Below, piece by piece: positions 13,266-25,472 of a stretch of DNA of 64,000 bases; the first letter of the stretch is position 1, and each line of letters begins with the position of its first letter. A program made the position numbers and the translations under genes. Source of the stretch: Antilocapra americana (taxonomy: Eukaryota > Chordata > Mammalia > Artiodactyla > Antilocapridae); the NCBI GenBank assembly GCA_007570785.1, contig ML664176.1, positions 609,296 to 673,295 of the forward strand, in the 5' to 3' direction. The notes under the pieces were generated by a model. The model did not search any database, was not told the DNA's origin, and saw only the letters and a list, made by a program, of their open reading frames with translations.

Positions 13266-13629
13266 CAAGCGCATCCTTATTTTACAAATGTATGTGGGTT
13301 ATTGCTTGATAGTTGACTTATCCCTCAGTGGTTTTGCAAACTAGGACTGTATTCTGAAAAAAAATAAAAGAAGGTAACCAGAGCCATTTCTATGAAGCAG
13401 AACCATGAAGGTTACAAAAATTCTACTGTCATCTTTAAATCTTTAATGGCAAAGATAGTTGACCATGACCAAGGGGACACCAGTATCGAAGGGTAAGGTA
13501 AAATCCTGAAGAATGGATGGAATGACGGAGTCCTGGGCAAACTGATAAGAGTATTCTCTCACCAGAAGATTTTTCTGGAGGCAACTTAGCAGTTATAGTA
13601 AAATCCTTAAAAAACATGCCTATCCACTG

Positions 13630-14055
13630 AACTAGAAATAACTCTTTAAGGAATATATTTTAAAGGAATGTTAAGAAAGGTACAAGGATTTACCTACATA
13701 GATGTTCATCACAGCACTATCTGTAAGGTAAGACAAATTTATAAAGATGCTAAATGTCCAACAGTAGTGAACTGGAAGAGTCATGTTGGATATCTGTATA
13801 TTCAGCAACCACTAAAAATGGTATTTCAGAAGTACAATTATTGACATAAGGTGGTGATAGAAATGTACTACTGAATAAAAAAAAAACAGCTAAAGAACTA
13901 AACACGATATAATCCAATTTTGGAGGGAAAATCCATATATTTAACACAGAAGAGACCTTTGGAAAAATATGCCCTCAAATGAAAACAAATGCTGGTCTTT
14001 TTGTTTGTTTGTTTATCTGTGCTTTCTGATTTTTCTATAATATGTGAGTGGAAAG
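13630..14055 (+). mobile_element. Old L1 (L1M-type) 3' end
   Basis: Diverged forward L1 3' UTR text: gatgttcatcacagcac, taaatgtccaacagtagtg, acgatataatccaattttgg. No coding capacity. Confidence 0.65.
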
Positions 14056-14636
14056 GTATACGAGCTACTCAGGAAGAACTATTCACTCTATCTGCTTTCT
14101 TCCCTGACAGCTGGGGACTCTGTGGATTAAGTCATGGTTATGATGGATATAACCTTAGTTCCCAGTTCTTTACTTTTGGAGACCAACTCAGGATGAGAGG
14201 CGAAGGCACTGACCTCTTACCAACTCTCTGATGTCTACCAAGCTATTCACTAACCAACATGGCCAAAGTTAGGGGCCCAGGATCTCAATCTGTCTCTCCG
14301 TCGTACTTCAAATTTTCCTGATATCAAGTCTGATCTCTTCTGTGAGGCAATCCCTCTTTTCTCAAAATATCTAAAGCTGTTTTTCTTTTTTTCCTTAATG
14401 TGTTTCTTTTCTCTGTGACAAGAAAGTGAGAAGTAAAACTTTCTTCGGCACTTAATAGACTTCAAGAAAATATAAATGATAACAAGAGGCAGATGATCCT
14501 TAGAAAGAGATACCAAGAAGTCACCTGTCTATGTATTTGGCTGAGTCAGAGACATGTAATCTCTGCCAAGGCTGAAAGGTATTTTGTTCTTTCTTGAGAC
14601 TATACCCCTCCATGTTTGCTGTCACTGCAGGGGCTT

Positions 14637-16509
14637 GTTTGTTTGATCAGTTGCTCAGTCACATCCGACCCTTTGTGACCCCACGGACTGTGACACCAGG
14701 CTTCCCTGCCCTTCATCATTTCCCAGAGCTTGCTCAAACTCATGTCGTTGAGTAGGTTTTGCCATCTAGCCATCTCGTCCTCTGTTGTTCCCTTCTCCTC
14801 CTGCCTTCAATATTTCTCAGCATCAGAGTTTTTTTGCAATGAGTTGGCTCTTCGCATCAGATGGCCAAAGTATGGGAGTTTCAGTTTCAGGATCAGTCCT
14901 TCCAATGAATATTCAGGATTGATTGGTTGGATCTCCTTGCAGTCCAGGGGACTCTCAAGAGTCTTCTCCAACACCATAGTTAGAAAGCATCAATTCTTTG
15001 GTGCTCAGCCTTCTTTATGGAAGTGGAAGTGACAAACAGATTCAAGGGTTTAGATCTGATAGAGGGCCTGAAGAACCATTCACAGAGGTTCATAACACTG
15101 TACAGGAGGCGGTGATCAAAACCATCCCCAAGAAAAAGAATTGCAAAAAGGCAAAATGATTGTCTGAGGAGGCCTTACAAATAGCTGTGAAAAGAAGGGA
15201 AGTGAAAGGCAAAGGAAAAAAGGAAAGTTATACCCATCTGAATGCAGAGTTCTGAAGAATAGCAAGGAGAGATAAGAAAGCCTTCCTAAATGCACAATGC
15301 AAAGAAACAGAGGAAAACAATAGAAAGGGAAAGACTAGAGATCTCTTCAAGAAAATGAGAGATACCAAGGGAACATTTCATGCAAAGATGGGCACAATAA
15401 AGGCCAGAAATGGTATGGACCTAACAGAAGCAGAAGATATTAACAAGAGGTGGCAAGAATACACAGAACATCTATACAAAAAAGATATTAATGACCTGGA
15501 TAACCATGATGGTGTGATCACTCACCTAGAGGCAGACATCTTGGAGTGTGAAGTCAAGTGGGATTTAGGAAGCATCACTACAAACAAAGCTAGTGGAGGT
15601 GATGGAATTCCAGCTGAGCTATTTCAAATTCTAAAAGATGATGCTGTGAAAGTGCTGCACTCCACATGCCAACAAATTTGGAAAACTCAGCAGTTGCCAC
15701 AGGACTGGAAAAGGTCAGTTTTCATTCCAATCCCAAAGAATGTTCAAACTACAACATAACTGTACTCAACTCATATGCTAGCAAAGTAATGCTCAGAATA
15801 CTCCAAGTTAGGCTTCAACAGTACCTGAATTGAGAACTTCCAGATGTACAAGCTGGTTTTACAAATGGCAGAGGAACCAGAGATCAAATTGCCAACATCT
15901 GCTGGGTCATAGAAAAATCAAGAGAATTCCAGAGAAAACTAATCTACTTCTGTTTCATTGACTACGCTAAAGCCTTTCACTGTGTGGATCACAACAAACT
16001 GTGGAAAATCCTTCAAGAGCTGGGAATATCAGACAACCTTACCAGCCTCCTACAAAACCTGTATCCTTGTCAAGAAGCAATAGTTAGAACTGGACATGGA
16101 ACAATGGACTGGTTCCAAATAATCTCAAATATGCAGATGACACCAGCTTAATGGCAGAAAGTGAAGAAGAACTAAAGAACCTCTTGATGAAGGTGAAAGA
16201 GGAGAGTGAAAAAGCTGGCTTAAAACTCAATATTCAAAAAAACGAAGATCATGGCATCCAGTCTCATCACTTCATGGCAAATAGATGGGGAAACAATGGA
16301 AACAGTGAGAGACTTTACTGTCTTAGGCTCCAAAATCACTGTGGATGGTTACTGTAGCCATGAAATGAAAAGACACTCCATGAAAGAAAAGCTATGACAG
16401 ACCTAGACAGCATATTAAAAAGCAGAGACATTACTTGCTGACAAAGGTCCATTAGTTCAAAGCTATGGTTTTTTCGGTAGTCATGTATAGATGTGAGAGT
16501 TGGACCTAA
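14637..16509 (-). mobile_element. BovB LINE insertion with inverted 5' segment
   Basis: One insertion in two opposed parts. 14640-15021 is the BovB 3' end in reverse orientation (actcatgtcgttgagtaggt, ccttccaatgaatattcagg, ggactctcaagagtcttctc). 15022-16509 is the preceding part of the same element in forward orientation, ending gatgtgagagttggacc. In element order the forward part stops almost where the reverse part begins (aaagaaggctgagc), as expected from twin priming on the minus strand. A short direct repeat, gcaggggctt at 14627-14636 and gcaggggttt at 16510-16519, is a candidate target-site duplication. The element is dead. Confidence 0.85.
15022..16509 (+). pseudogene. BovB reverse-transcriptase fragment (inverted segment)
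   Basis: A broken reverse-transcriptase ORF of the RTE/BovB clade. An open stretch at 15355-15759 carries SGGDGIPAELFQILKDDAVK and QDWKRSVFIPIPK. Further on come CFIDYAKAF-like text with FH in place of the usual FD, the catalytic YADD box at 16130-16141, and EESEKAGLKLNIQKN. Frameshifts and stops separate the blocks. Roughly 150-200 bases are missing just before YADD compared with my memory of the family. The N-terminal endonuclease portion is absent. Confidence 0.85.
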
Positions 16510-17135
16510 GCAGGGGTTTAGGATCCTGAATTATTTGCGTTTCCTTTTGCTGAAAAAAGGAAAAAAAAAAAAGTGTGCATCACAAAGAGTCTGCTCCATT
16601 TTGTTCTCTAATCACTGAATATGAAGAATGTCTACACGATCTCTTTTTTCTTTAAATGGAGCCAGTACATGCAGACTGCATCGTTATCTCCCAGGACCTG
16701 GTCTACAGACCAAATCACAGTATCTGCTACCTTTCTTTCTAGGTTCTTTTGTACCTTTAGTATTCTTAGGATCCTTTACAATGTCTCCACTTTCTTAAAA
16801 ACTAAGAAATCCACATGTAGACACCACTCTTGAATAATGCTTGGGTCATTATCAAAGGGAAAAAAGGCTACTCTTTAGTTTTTACACGTTAAACTTAAGT
16901 GAATATCAAACCACCACTTACCAAGTTCCAAACTGTTAGCACAGAAGCCATATACAACCACTAGTTTGCTCTGCTAAAAGGGAACCCTGAGAGGGAATAA
17001 TGATAATGATACTGGTGAAGATATGATGATGGAAGGAGAGATCTTAATGAACGCATTATTTTAAATATTTTTTTTTAATGTGGACCATTTTTAAAGTCTT
17101 TACTGCATTTGTTACAATGTTGCTTCCGTTGTTTG

Positions 17136-17254
17136 TGTTCTGCTTTTTGGGCCATGAGGCATGTGGGGTCTTAGCTCCCTGATCAAGGATTGAACTCACA
17201 TTCCTTGCATTGGAAGGTGAAGTCTTAACCACTGGTCTGCCACAGAAGTCCTCT
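17136..17254 (-). repeat. Bov-A2 SINE (monomer)
   Basis: Reverse copy: gccatgaggcatgtggggtc, attgaactcacattcc, ending ctgccacagaagtcc. Confidence 0.87.
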
Positions 17255-17599
17255 AGTCATATCTATTTACACTGTATTTTTAATGCTTTGACATCTTGAG
17301 GTCTTGCTAACTCAGAGCAGATTAAACTTCCCAGGACTAACTAGTTTCTAGAAATCGCAAACAACTTGCCTGGGAGCATACTTTTCGCATGCAGACCAAC
17401 TGATCCAAGAGACTAGACCAGTCGCTCCCTCTCTCTGCCTCTGACTGACACGGCTTCTCACTGTGGTCCCCTGCGTGGCATGCTGTGTCTCCTGTTTCTA
17501 GGGACCTACGTTCTAACCAATTTCTCTCCCTTCATGGTGGTCCTGTTTGTGTCTTAAGTGTCTTACCCTATCTGATTAAAACCTGCCAGGTAGCGTTAA

Positions 17600-18265
17600 A
17601 ATGTGCTTATTATTTGCTTGGCACCCTGTGCTTTATATGGATTCCATCACTTAATTTTTAAAAATTATTAATTGGAGGACAATTGCTTGATAACGTGTGG
17701 GTTTCTGCCCTACAACGACGTGAATCAGCCTATAAGTATACATGTACCCTCTCCCTCCGAAGCCTCCCTTGCCCTGCCATCCCATCCCTCTAGGTCATCA
17801 CAGAGTGCCAGGTTGGGCTCCCAATGTTACACAGCAGCTTCCCCCTAGCTAGCTATTTCACAGATGGTAGTGTATATATGTCAATGCTACTCTCGCAATT
17901 CGTACCCCTACTCCTTCCCTCGCTGTGTTCACAAGTCCATTCTCTACATCTGTGTCTCCAATCCTGCCCTGCAAATAGGTTCATCGGTACCATTTTTTTA
18001 GGTTCCATACATACGATTAATGTATGATATTTGTTTTTCTCTTCCTGACTTGCTTCATTCTGTGTAAGAGGCTTTAATTTTGACAAGGGCGGCATGAGGC
18101 AGGCACTATCATTTTCCTGGTTTTTAGGTCAAAGAACCTGAGGCTTAGAGAGGCACTAGCTCAGAACCCAAACCCCTCCCTGCTCCGCTCCTCTCCCCAG
18201 CGTGGGATTAAGTCAGGATCTGAATTCAGGTGGTTTCATTCCAGAACTCACACTTTTATCCCTTT
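17600..18265 (-). repeat. MIR SINE split by an L1 insertion
   Basis: The MIR left part (gtgcttattatttgcttggc, then tatggattccatcactta) ends near 17655. Its continuation (ggcactatcattttcctgg, gaggcttagagaggcac, ggatctgaattcaggtgg) resumes near 18085. Confidence 0.7.
17656..18080 (-). mobile_element. Ruminant L1 3' end inserted in MIR
   Basis: Reverse L1 3' end: taattggaggacaattgc, ggtcatcacagagtgccagg, ccattctctacatctgtgtc, ending tgcttcattctgtgtaa. Similar ttaatttt text at both borders is a possible target-site duplication. Confidence 0.8.
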
Positions 18266-19127
18266 TGTTGTTCTTCTGCTTCTTTTGTGTGTCAAAAAGG
18301 ATTCCCACTTGGGGGTTCTTATAGAAGGTGACATTAAAGGAAGCAGTGTCAAGACACAAGGTATGAATGATAAAGGAGCAAGACAGATCTGTTCTGAAAG
18401 TAGTTTTCCTCCTGGTTAACCCCTTTAGCTGTCCATGTTGTCATTGCCCACGCATTTAATAAATTCCTCTTCTATAGCCACCTCCTGATGTGGGTTATTC
18501 ACAATTTCATGATTTTCCCTCATTTCTCACCAGGAGGGTTATGTCCTCTTTAATTCACCTTACTTATTTCTAAATTACTTTGGCTCATTTAGAAAACAAA
18601 ACAATAACAACAAACTGAATCCAAGGACACAGTCACCTTCTTTAAAGATGTCTGAGAAATTATGCCATCTACTTGCAAGAGAAATCCATGAGGCTTTCCA
18701 CATGCTCTTGGAGCCAAGGTGCTGAGGCTGGAACCAATATCTGAAAAAGGACTCCACTTCTTTAGATGTCTCAGCTCCGAAGGGCTTGGGAAAGCAAATG
18801 TGCAAATAGACACACCTTACTCTTTACAACCCATTTACTTCTCACTGAATCATTTGAGCAAGTGCCTGTGGAAAGTTCAGGGAGTGGCAGCGCTAAGAAC
18901 CACAGAAGAAACCTTTCTTTTGGACTAAGTTGACAGCCCACAAGGCTAGCTATCAAATACCAAAAGGGAGGGCTCAGGCAGGTTTATAAGGTGAGAGCCA
19001 TGGAGGGAGGGAAAGGGTAAGCCTAGGGGAATCAGACACACCAAGCTTTGCCTTTCAGATAGAACGAGGGCTTGGTGTTCCTTTCCTGCCCCTTGTCTCC
19101 TCTTTAAAAAAAAAAACACAACTCAAC

Positions 19128-19247
19128 AGGGATTTCCCTGGTGGTACAGTGGTTAAGATTCTGAACTTTCAGTACAGGGCACATCGGTTCGATCCTTGAT
19201 CAGGGAACAAGAATGCCACATGTCACAAGGCATGGCCAATAAACAAA
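19128..19247 (+). repeat. Bov-A2 SINE (monomer)
   Basis: Forward copy: gatttccctggtggtacagt, ggttcgatccttgatcaggg, ending ggcatggccaataaac. Confidence 0.92.
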
Positions 19248-19837
19248 AAAATAAAAACTCTTCATTTCAGTATATCCTTGGGTTTCTCAGAGGATTTGGG
19301 CAGTTAAACTGATAACATATTTAAAGTGAATGAGCATATAAGAGGAGAAGGATTAGAAGAGAAAAAAGGAAGAAAGGGAGAAAGTATGGTAGCTATCTTC
19401 CTTTATAAAGAGAGAAGTCTGTTCATAAACGTAGAAGCCAGATCTTGACTGACAGAGGGACCTGAAGAGGGTCCTACTGAGAAATGAGTAAGCTGGGACC
19501 CTGGTTCTAGGGGTGGGGAAGCTAGAGGCCACACAGAGAGCAGCGACAGCACAAGGCAGAGCATGGAGTTTTGGGGAGGAACTGAGGAGGTATGTATAAA
19601 GAAGAAAGCACAGAAGCTGTGAGTCAGCTGGGACAGATGTTAAATATAAAATGGTGGAGTTTCACTTCTAAAAGCTGAGCTAATGAATGACTTCTTTGGC
19701 TTTCTTAAGAGTTCACTTTTTATGGCTGTCAAGGTACATGGAGATGTGCCATTACAAACATGGTGGGCTTGAGCAGAGGGCCACCATGATGAAATTCAGG
19801 GTAGGATACCAGAACATGGTGCGACTGTGGCACATTA

Positions 19838-19851
19838 CCACCACCTAGTGG
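19838..19851 (-). promoter_or_regulatory. CTCF-like motif (one mismatch)
   Basis: Read on the minus strand, ccactaggtggtgg fits the CTCF core CCASYAGRKGGCRS except for one T in place of C. It points toward the forward motif at 4717. Confidence 0.3.
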
Positions 19852-19934
19852 CAGCAAACTCACATGCACTTATTGCAAACAGTAAATTCGAATATGCAAA
19901 CAGCCTTTAGAGATGAAAGGAAGTTGAGCTTACT

Positions 19935-20030
19935 TGACTCAGTAGTTCTCCAACTGAATGTGTATTAGAATCACCGGTGGAACTTTTAAAAAATAAACCT
20001 GAGATCTTATGAACCAGAACGTTTGAGGGT
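19935..20030 (+). mobile_element. MER5A-type hAT transposon remnant
   Basis: Text gtagttctccaactgaatg then gtattagaatcaccggtgg matches the start of MER5A; the right part is decayed. Confidence 0.7.
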
Positions 20031-20069
20031 ACAGTCGCTGACATACATGCTAGTTTGAACAATGTGAAC

Positions 20070-20172
20070 AAAAATGAAGCTGAGAAAGCTAAGTGACATG
20101 TCCAAGGCTGTCCCGTGGCTCCGTGTCATTGCTGGGACTTGAACTCCAGTGTCCTAATTTTAAGTGTAGTGC
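20070..20172 (-). repeat. MIR remnant
   Basis: Reverse MIR: taagtgacatgtccaaggct then gctgggacttgaactcca. Confidence 0.7.
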
Positions 20173-20394
20173 CTCCCATATAAACATCTCTCCTGCAGTG
20201 TTGGGCTAACAAAACCCATGTTACTCAGTCTTGATTTACTCATATTCATCAACCTTCCACCTCCATTTCCACTGCCTCAAAGAGAATTTGTCAGTGTTTC
20301 CTGCCTTATTTCACCAAGCTTTTCAAAGTGCCTTTTGTTGAGTTTTATTTCTAACTTCTGCCTCTGTTCTTTGGAAAATTCTATTGCCTAATTT

Positions 20395-20558
20395 AAAAAA
20401 ATTATTTGGCCGTGCCAGATCTTAGTTGTTGCATGCAAAATCTTCTATCTTCATCGCGGGATCTGTAGGTGTGTCATTGTGGGATATAGTTTCCTGACCA
20501 GGGATCGAACCTGGGTCCCCTGCATTGGGAGAGCAGAGTCTTAGCCAGGGAAGACCCT
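20395..20558 (-). repeat. Bov-A2 SINE
   Basis: Reverse copy with a partly doubled middle: tatttggccgtgccagatct, gatagtt-like text, cctgaccagggatcgaacct, ending gccagggaagaccc. Confidence 0.88.
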
Positions 20559-20739
20559 ATTGCTATATAAAAAAGAAATCTGGCTGTATACTCTGAACAT
20601 TTTCACAGATCCCATTAGATTGGAGTTCCCCAAGATGGGGACAGGGGCCATAGGTATGGGAGAAGGCTGACACTGGGTTGCAAAAGCTGAATGTCAAAAT
20701 TTCAGGAATTTTGTGAACCAGTTGTTAAACATCACCATT

Positions 20740-21190
20740 ATTAAACATCAACTTATGACATATACACATTACTATGTATAAAATGGGCTTCCCAGGTGGC
20801 TCAGTGATAAAGAATCCACCTGCCAATCAGGAGATGTGGGTTCGATCCCTGGGTTGCAAAATCCCCTGGAGAGGGAAACGGCTACTCACTCCAGAATTTG
20901 TGCCTGGGAAATCCCATTGACAGAGGAGTCTGGTGGGCTGCAGTCCATGGGGTTGCAAAAAATCAGATATGACTTAGTGACTAAACCACCACCACCATAT
21001 ATAAAATAGATAACCAACAAGAACCTACTGTATAGCACAGGAAATTATACTCAATATTCTGTCATAATCTATATAAGATAAAGAATCTGAAAAAGAATGA
21101 ATATATGTATGTGTATAACTTAATCACTTTGCTGTACATCTCAGACTAACACAACATTGTAAATCAATTACATTTCAATACATTTTTTAA
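20740..21190 (+). mobile_element. Ruminant L1 3' end split by a Bov-tA
   Basis: Forward L1 3' end: acatatacacattactatg, then after the SINE ctactgtatagcacaggaaa, cactttgctgtacatctcag, aacattgtaaatcaattac. Confidence 0.88.
20784..20992 (+). repeat. Bov-tA SINE nested in L1
   Basis: Forward Bov-tA: gggcttcccaggtggctcag to gatatgacttagtgac. tataaaat before the SINE (ending 20783) recurs after it (ending about 21007), a target-site duplication. Confidence 0.93.
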
Positions 21191-21567
21191 AAAAGTGATG
21201 AAGAAAATGACAACAATGCAGGTTCTTTAAAAGTACGTCATGTTTATAGACATCACATTGTGAAGAGCACAAAAAACATGAAGATCGATCCTTCCAATTT
21301 TTAAAAACTATTACCTGGTTCAGAAAGTAGTTGTTCACATCATCACTGACAAATGAGAAAAGTTCCAAAACATGCTTTTCCTTGTTTCACTTTCTTCTTG
21401 TTCATTATTGTAAATGAAAAAATCACATTGACGCTACAGTCTTTCATCAACCACAACCACAAGTGTGGATGTAAGAGTTCAGCAAAAATCAATGAGTGTA
21501 TTCAGTGAGAATCATCTGTCTACATACATACTATATATCGCATACATAATATATACTATATATTATA

Positions 21568-21778
21568 TGGGTGGCTCAGATGGTAAAGAATCTGCCTATA
21601 ATGTAGGAGACCTGTGTTTGATCCTTGGGATGGGATGATTCCCCTGGAGAAGGGAATGGCTACCCACTACACTATTCTTGCCTGGGAAATCCCATGGAGG
21701 GAGAACTTGGCAGGCTACAGTCCAAGGGGTGGCAAAGAGTCGGACATGACTGAGAGTCCAACACTTTCACTTTCATTT
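21568..21778 (+). repeat. Bov-tA SINE
   Basis: Forward copy: gggtggctcagatggtaaag to gtcggacatgactgagagtc. It is inserted in an AT-rich tata/cata tract (21515-21567). Confidence 0.92.
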
Positions 21779-22109
21779 CATAGAGTATATACTCTGTTTA
21801 TAATGATGTATTGTCAATTGCACTACTTGTAAATTGTATGAAATTGTATTAGTGACATACATACTAAAGTTACGTACATATATATAGACACTGCTTGTTC
21901 TCCAGAGAGTTGATTGTTAAAAACTGACCAGCGGGACTGAGCCCACTCCTTGCTGGATGCTCAGCTTTCCAACAGGCTGTCTAAGTGACTCCTCCCTATT
22001 TTGGAGAGGCACATACCCAGAATTGTGGCTTGGCCTTCTACAGCCCCATCATTCCCCCCACCAACATGCACATATACACACATTCTCCAGAAACTTTAGC
22101 TGAATGGCT

Positions 22110-22640
22110 TTATCTTTTTTTAAAATTAAACTATAGTTGATTTACAATATGCTAGTTTCTGCTGTACAGCAAAGTGATTCAGTTATATATGCCTTCTTTT
22201 TTATACTCTTTTCTATTATGTTTATCATAGGATATATTTTTTTAAAATATATTTATTTATTTTTGCCTGTGCTGGGTCTTCATTGCTGAGAGGGCTTTTC
22301 TCTAGGTGTGGCAAGCAGGGGTTCCTCTCTAGTTGTGGTGTGCGGGCTTCTCACTGCAGTGGCTTCTCTTGCTGTGGAGCACAGGCTCCAGGGTGTGTGG
22401 GCTCAGTAGTTGTGGCTGCTGGGCTCTAGAGCACAGGCTCCAGAGTTGTGGCGCACAGGCTGAGCTGCTCTGCGGCATGTGGGATCTTCCTGATCAGAGA
22501 TCGAACCCATGCCTTGTGTTGGAAGATGGATTCTTTACCACTGAGACACCAGGGAAGCCCTATCATAGGATTCTGAATATAGATTTCCTTTGTGCTATAG
22601 AGTAGGACCTTATTGTCTATCCATTCGATACATACTGAAT
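22110..22640 (-). mobile_element. Ruminant L1 3' end split by a CHR-type SINE
   Basis: Reverse L1 3' end: gctgtacagcaaagtgattc before the SINE, gtaggaccttattgtctatc after it. Confidence 0.87.
22234..22560 (-). repeat. CHR/Bov-A-type tRNA SINE (about 327 bp) nested in L1
   Basis: Long reverse SINE with repeated units of the type ggctcagtagttgtggc and a tRNA-like end gatcgaacccatgcc. It is flanked by a perfect 11-bp duplication tatcataggat at 22223-22233 and 22561-22571. Confidence 0.88.
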
Positions 22641-23009
22641 GGCTTATCTTTATTCCAAATAGAACATTTCCTGACCCACTGATCATTTTCCTATTCTCTC
22701 TTCCTCCAGTGTTTTCTTGCTCCGGCAAGGGTACCACCTTTAACCCAGATATTCAAAGCAGAAAGATGGGCTTCCCTGCTCCTTCCCCATCCCCATCCAT
22801 GCAGTCACTAAATTAGGCTGTTTCTGGTCATCTTCATATTCCTCAAATCCATCTACTTTTCTATATCTTCACTGTAATTTTCTCAGGTCCCCACACCTGC
22901 CATCTTCTGAATGGGTTATTACACAGGCTAGTACTTGGAGCAGTCAACAAACATTTATGGAATGAAGGACCCGAGGGAAAATGATGCCAGTGATAAAAAA
23001 CTGTGGTGA

Positions 23010-23265
23010 CAATCACACGATGAGCTCCTATTCTATACCAAGCGCCGTGGAGGACACTTCACAAACATGATTCATATGCAATTCATGACAACTTTACAAA
23101 GCAGGTATTTTTATGTCTGTTTACAAATGAGAAAATTCCAGTTCAGAGAGGTTAAACCATCTTTTCAAAGTCACACAGCAGGTGAAGGAGAGGAGCCAAG
23201 ATCTGAAGTTTTGAACTCTGGGTACATCTTAACACAAAGGCCAGAGACTTCTTAATATACTACCC
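23010..23265 (-). repeat. MIR SINE
   Basis: Reverse MIR: gagctcctattctatacc, then tcagagaggttaaaccatct, then gtcacacagcaggtga. Confidence 0.85.
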
Positions 23266-23649
23266 AGAAGACATGCATACAAAGATACAGGGCAGACCAA
23301 ACAAAGACAGATAAACAACAAACAGGTAAAAAAGCCTCACTTTTCAGTTGTACGAAGTTCCATATAATGGTTCAGACATGAGCTGAGGGAGATGGCATTT
23401 TATAGGGTATTTATCAAATACCAGGTTTACACAAGTAGGAAAACAAATTTCCTTTGCTAGGTCTCCTTAATACAAGACTTTGAAACAGACATGACATTTC
23501 CTACTGGGGTTATTAATATCGTTGCCCCCAAGTGGGCCTTAGCGGCAGAGACCTGTAACTGTGGCTGGGAAGGTGTTGGGGCGGAGTTCTGGCTCTCAGG
23601 GGCTCCCCTCCTGCTCAGGGCTCCTTCCCAGGGAGGCACAGGCTGAAAT

Positions 23650-23935
23650 GCTGATCTGATGTTTGGTCTTTTGACAATTTTCACTTAATGAATTGATTCC
23701 TACAGTTCATTAACATACCCACTTCCACTTCTGTATACACATATGTCTTAATTAGCTGCTCATTGGCTGTTTAATTACAAGAAAACAGCTGACAGCTGCC
23801 TTGCTGAATCCTAATGGCAGACGCGTTGGAACGGCTACACATTTGCTTTTGACAACCAAGATTTATTCATAACTCTATGATTTATTGTGAATGCTCATAT
23901 GCCTGAGTGGATTATTGTATTTTCCAAGCCAACTG
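23650..23935. other. Unique AT-rich block with clustered E-box and homeodomain-like motifs
   Basis: Contains two overlapping-phase CAGCTG E-boxes (acagctgacagctgcc, about 23785-23801), TTAATTAG, TTAATTA and repeated TTTATT/ATTTAT text, with no repeat match. It may be a conserved intronic element; conservation is not visible here. Confidence 0.3.
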
Positions 23936-24704
23936 AAATGTTGGGATCTGGGAGACTATGGAAGTGGGAATCCCTCTCATTTCCCTCCTGAGGCTGAGAA
24001 GCGCAGAGAATCCTAGCTGGAAAGGTGTCAACTCAATTTCAGTTTTATTTATTTTGGGAGCTTCCTGTTGGAATGTTCAGAAGTATGGGGGTGAGCAAGA
24101 AGACATATCTTTGGACAAAGGTGGGCTTGAAAGTTAAGGATTTAAAGTTAAGAAAGAATGTAACTGGCAACTTAATTTTATTGAGGGGGAAAGAGAGGGC
24201 ATGCATCAATCAAAATCAGAGAAAGAAAGAGGCAGAAGAATTGATAAAATTAAAGTGGGGGGGAGGCAGGAATAACATTCCAAAAGGAAGCAAAAGAAAA
24301 ATTGTTCTTTAGAAAAAAAAAACAAATAAAACAGGAAACATCATTTGCCAAAGTGAGCTGCTATGGCCCCACACTCAGGCAGCTGGTAACAATAAGTCAT
24401 GGCAAGATGGATCTTCTCAACTCCTTTCCATTCAATAGTGACTGAACTCCCCCTAGAACTGTACTTGCAAACGACCTCTGATTAAAGCTGACCTCATATG
24501 TCATATTTGGTAAGAGGAGATGTCTGTTTTACCATACATCTGGTAATCTGCCATGCTCAGATCCAAGCCTGGTGACACATTCAGCAACAGTGATTCCCAA
24601 GCAGGCATGAGAGGCCCTACCCTGAGCCAGAAACCATGGTACACCCTTTGACCACAAGCTCACAAGCCCAGTTCTATGAGCAGAGGTATGATTAAGACCA
24701 AACA

Positions 24705-24760
24705 AAAGAAACCCCCCCCCAAAAAAAACCCCAAAAAACTAAAAACAAAAACCCCCCCAA
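24705..24760. repeat. Low-complexity A/C-rich tract
   Basis: Alternating runs of C and A (cccccccccc, aaaaaaaa, ccccaaaaaa, accccccc). Confidence 0.95.
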
Positions 24761-25472
24761 ATATCCAGATCATCTTGATGCAAATTGGGGTTTAACACAT
24801 CTAACCACTTGTGCATTTATTTCATCACAGGCCTGCTAAATAAAAAATTTGTTCTTACCACCTGTCTATAACAGAAATGAAACTCTGATGTCACAGGATG
24901 TAATTACAGCCAAATCTAATTTTCATTTTAAATGGCTAGCTCTAATACTGGGGCCAAGTGCTATAAAGCACTGAAGTAAAAATGTTGAGCATAAATGTAC
25001 TAATGCTGAAAAGTGGACATGATTGACCCAGGGTGAGTGAAATTTTACAACTGAAATGAAAATATTAGAATCCTTAAAAAAGAAAAACAATTTGGGCCTA
25101 AAAGGAATATTTGTGGATATGTGTTTTTAACCTAAACCATAAACAACTCCAGAAAATGCTTTACCTCTTTAACAGGAGAAAAAAAAAAAGTACTGATTTA
25201 TATATTCTGGGATATCTCTGAAAAGACTTGCTAATTTCAGAGAGAATATTTGTTAATGCAAAAAAAAAAATAATTCCAGTCTCTCCCTTTCCTGGGTAGA
25301 AGAGGAAGCTTTTAATAAGACATCATCTTAAGTATATTAATTGATGAATAAATATTTGACACATGCCATGGACTCTGTTCTTAGACTTATCACAAGGTAA
25401 AGGGTCTTAAATGTAATCAGAAATCAATTTGCTAACTTCAATATTCAACTGTACATTATTATTTAATAAGTT

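Noticed and set aside
15355..15759. 134-residue open frame as a host gene
   Set aside because: It is the reverse-transcriptase region of a decayed BovB LINE; frameshifts and stops lie on both sides.
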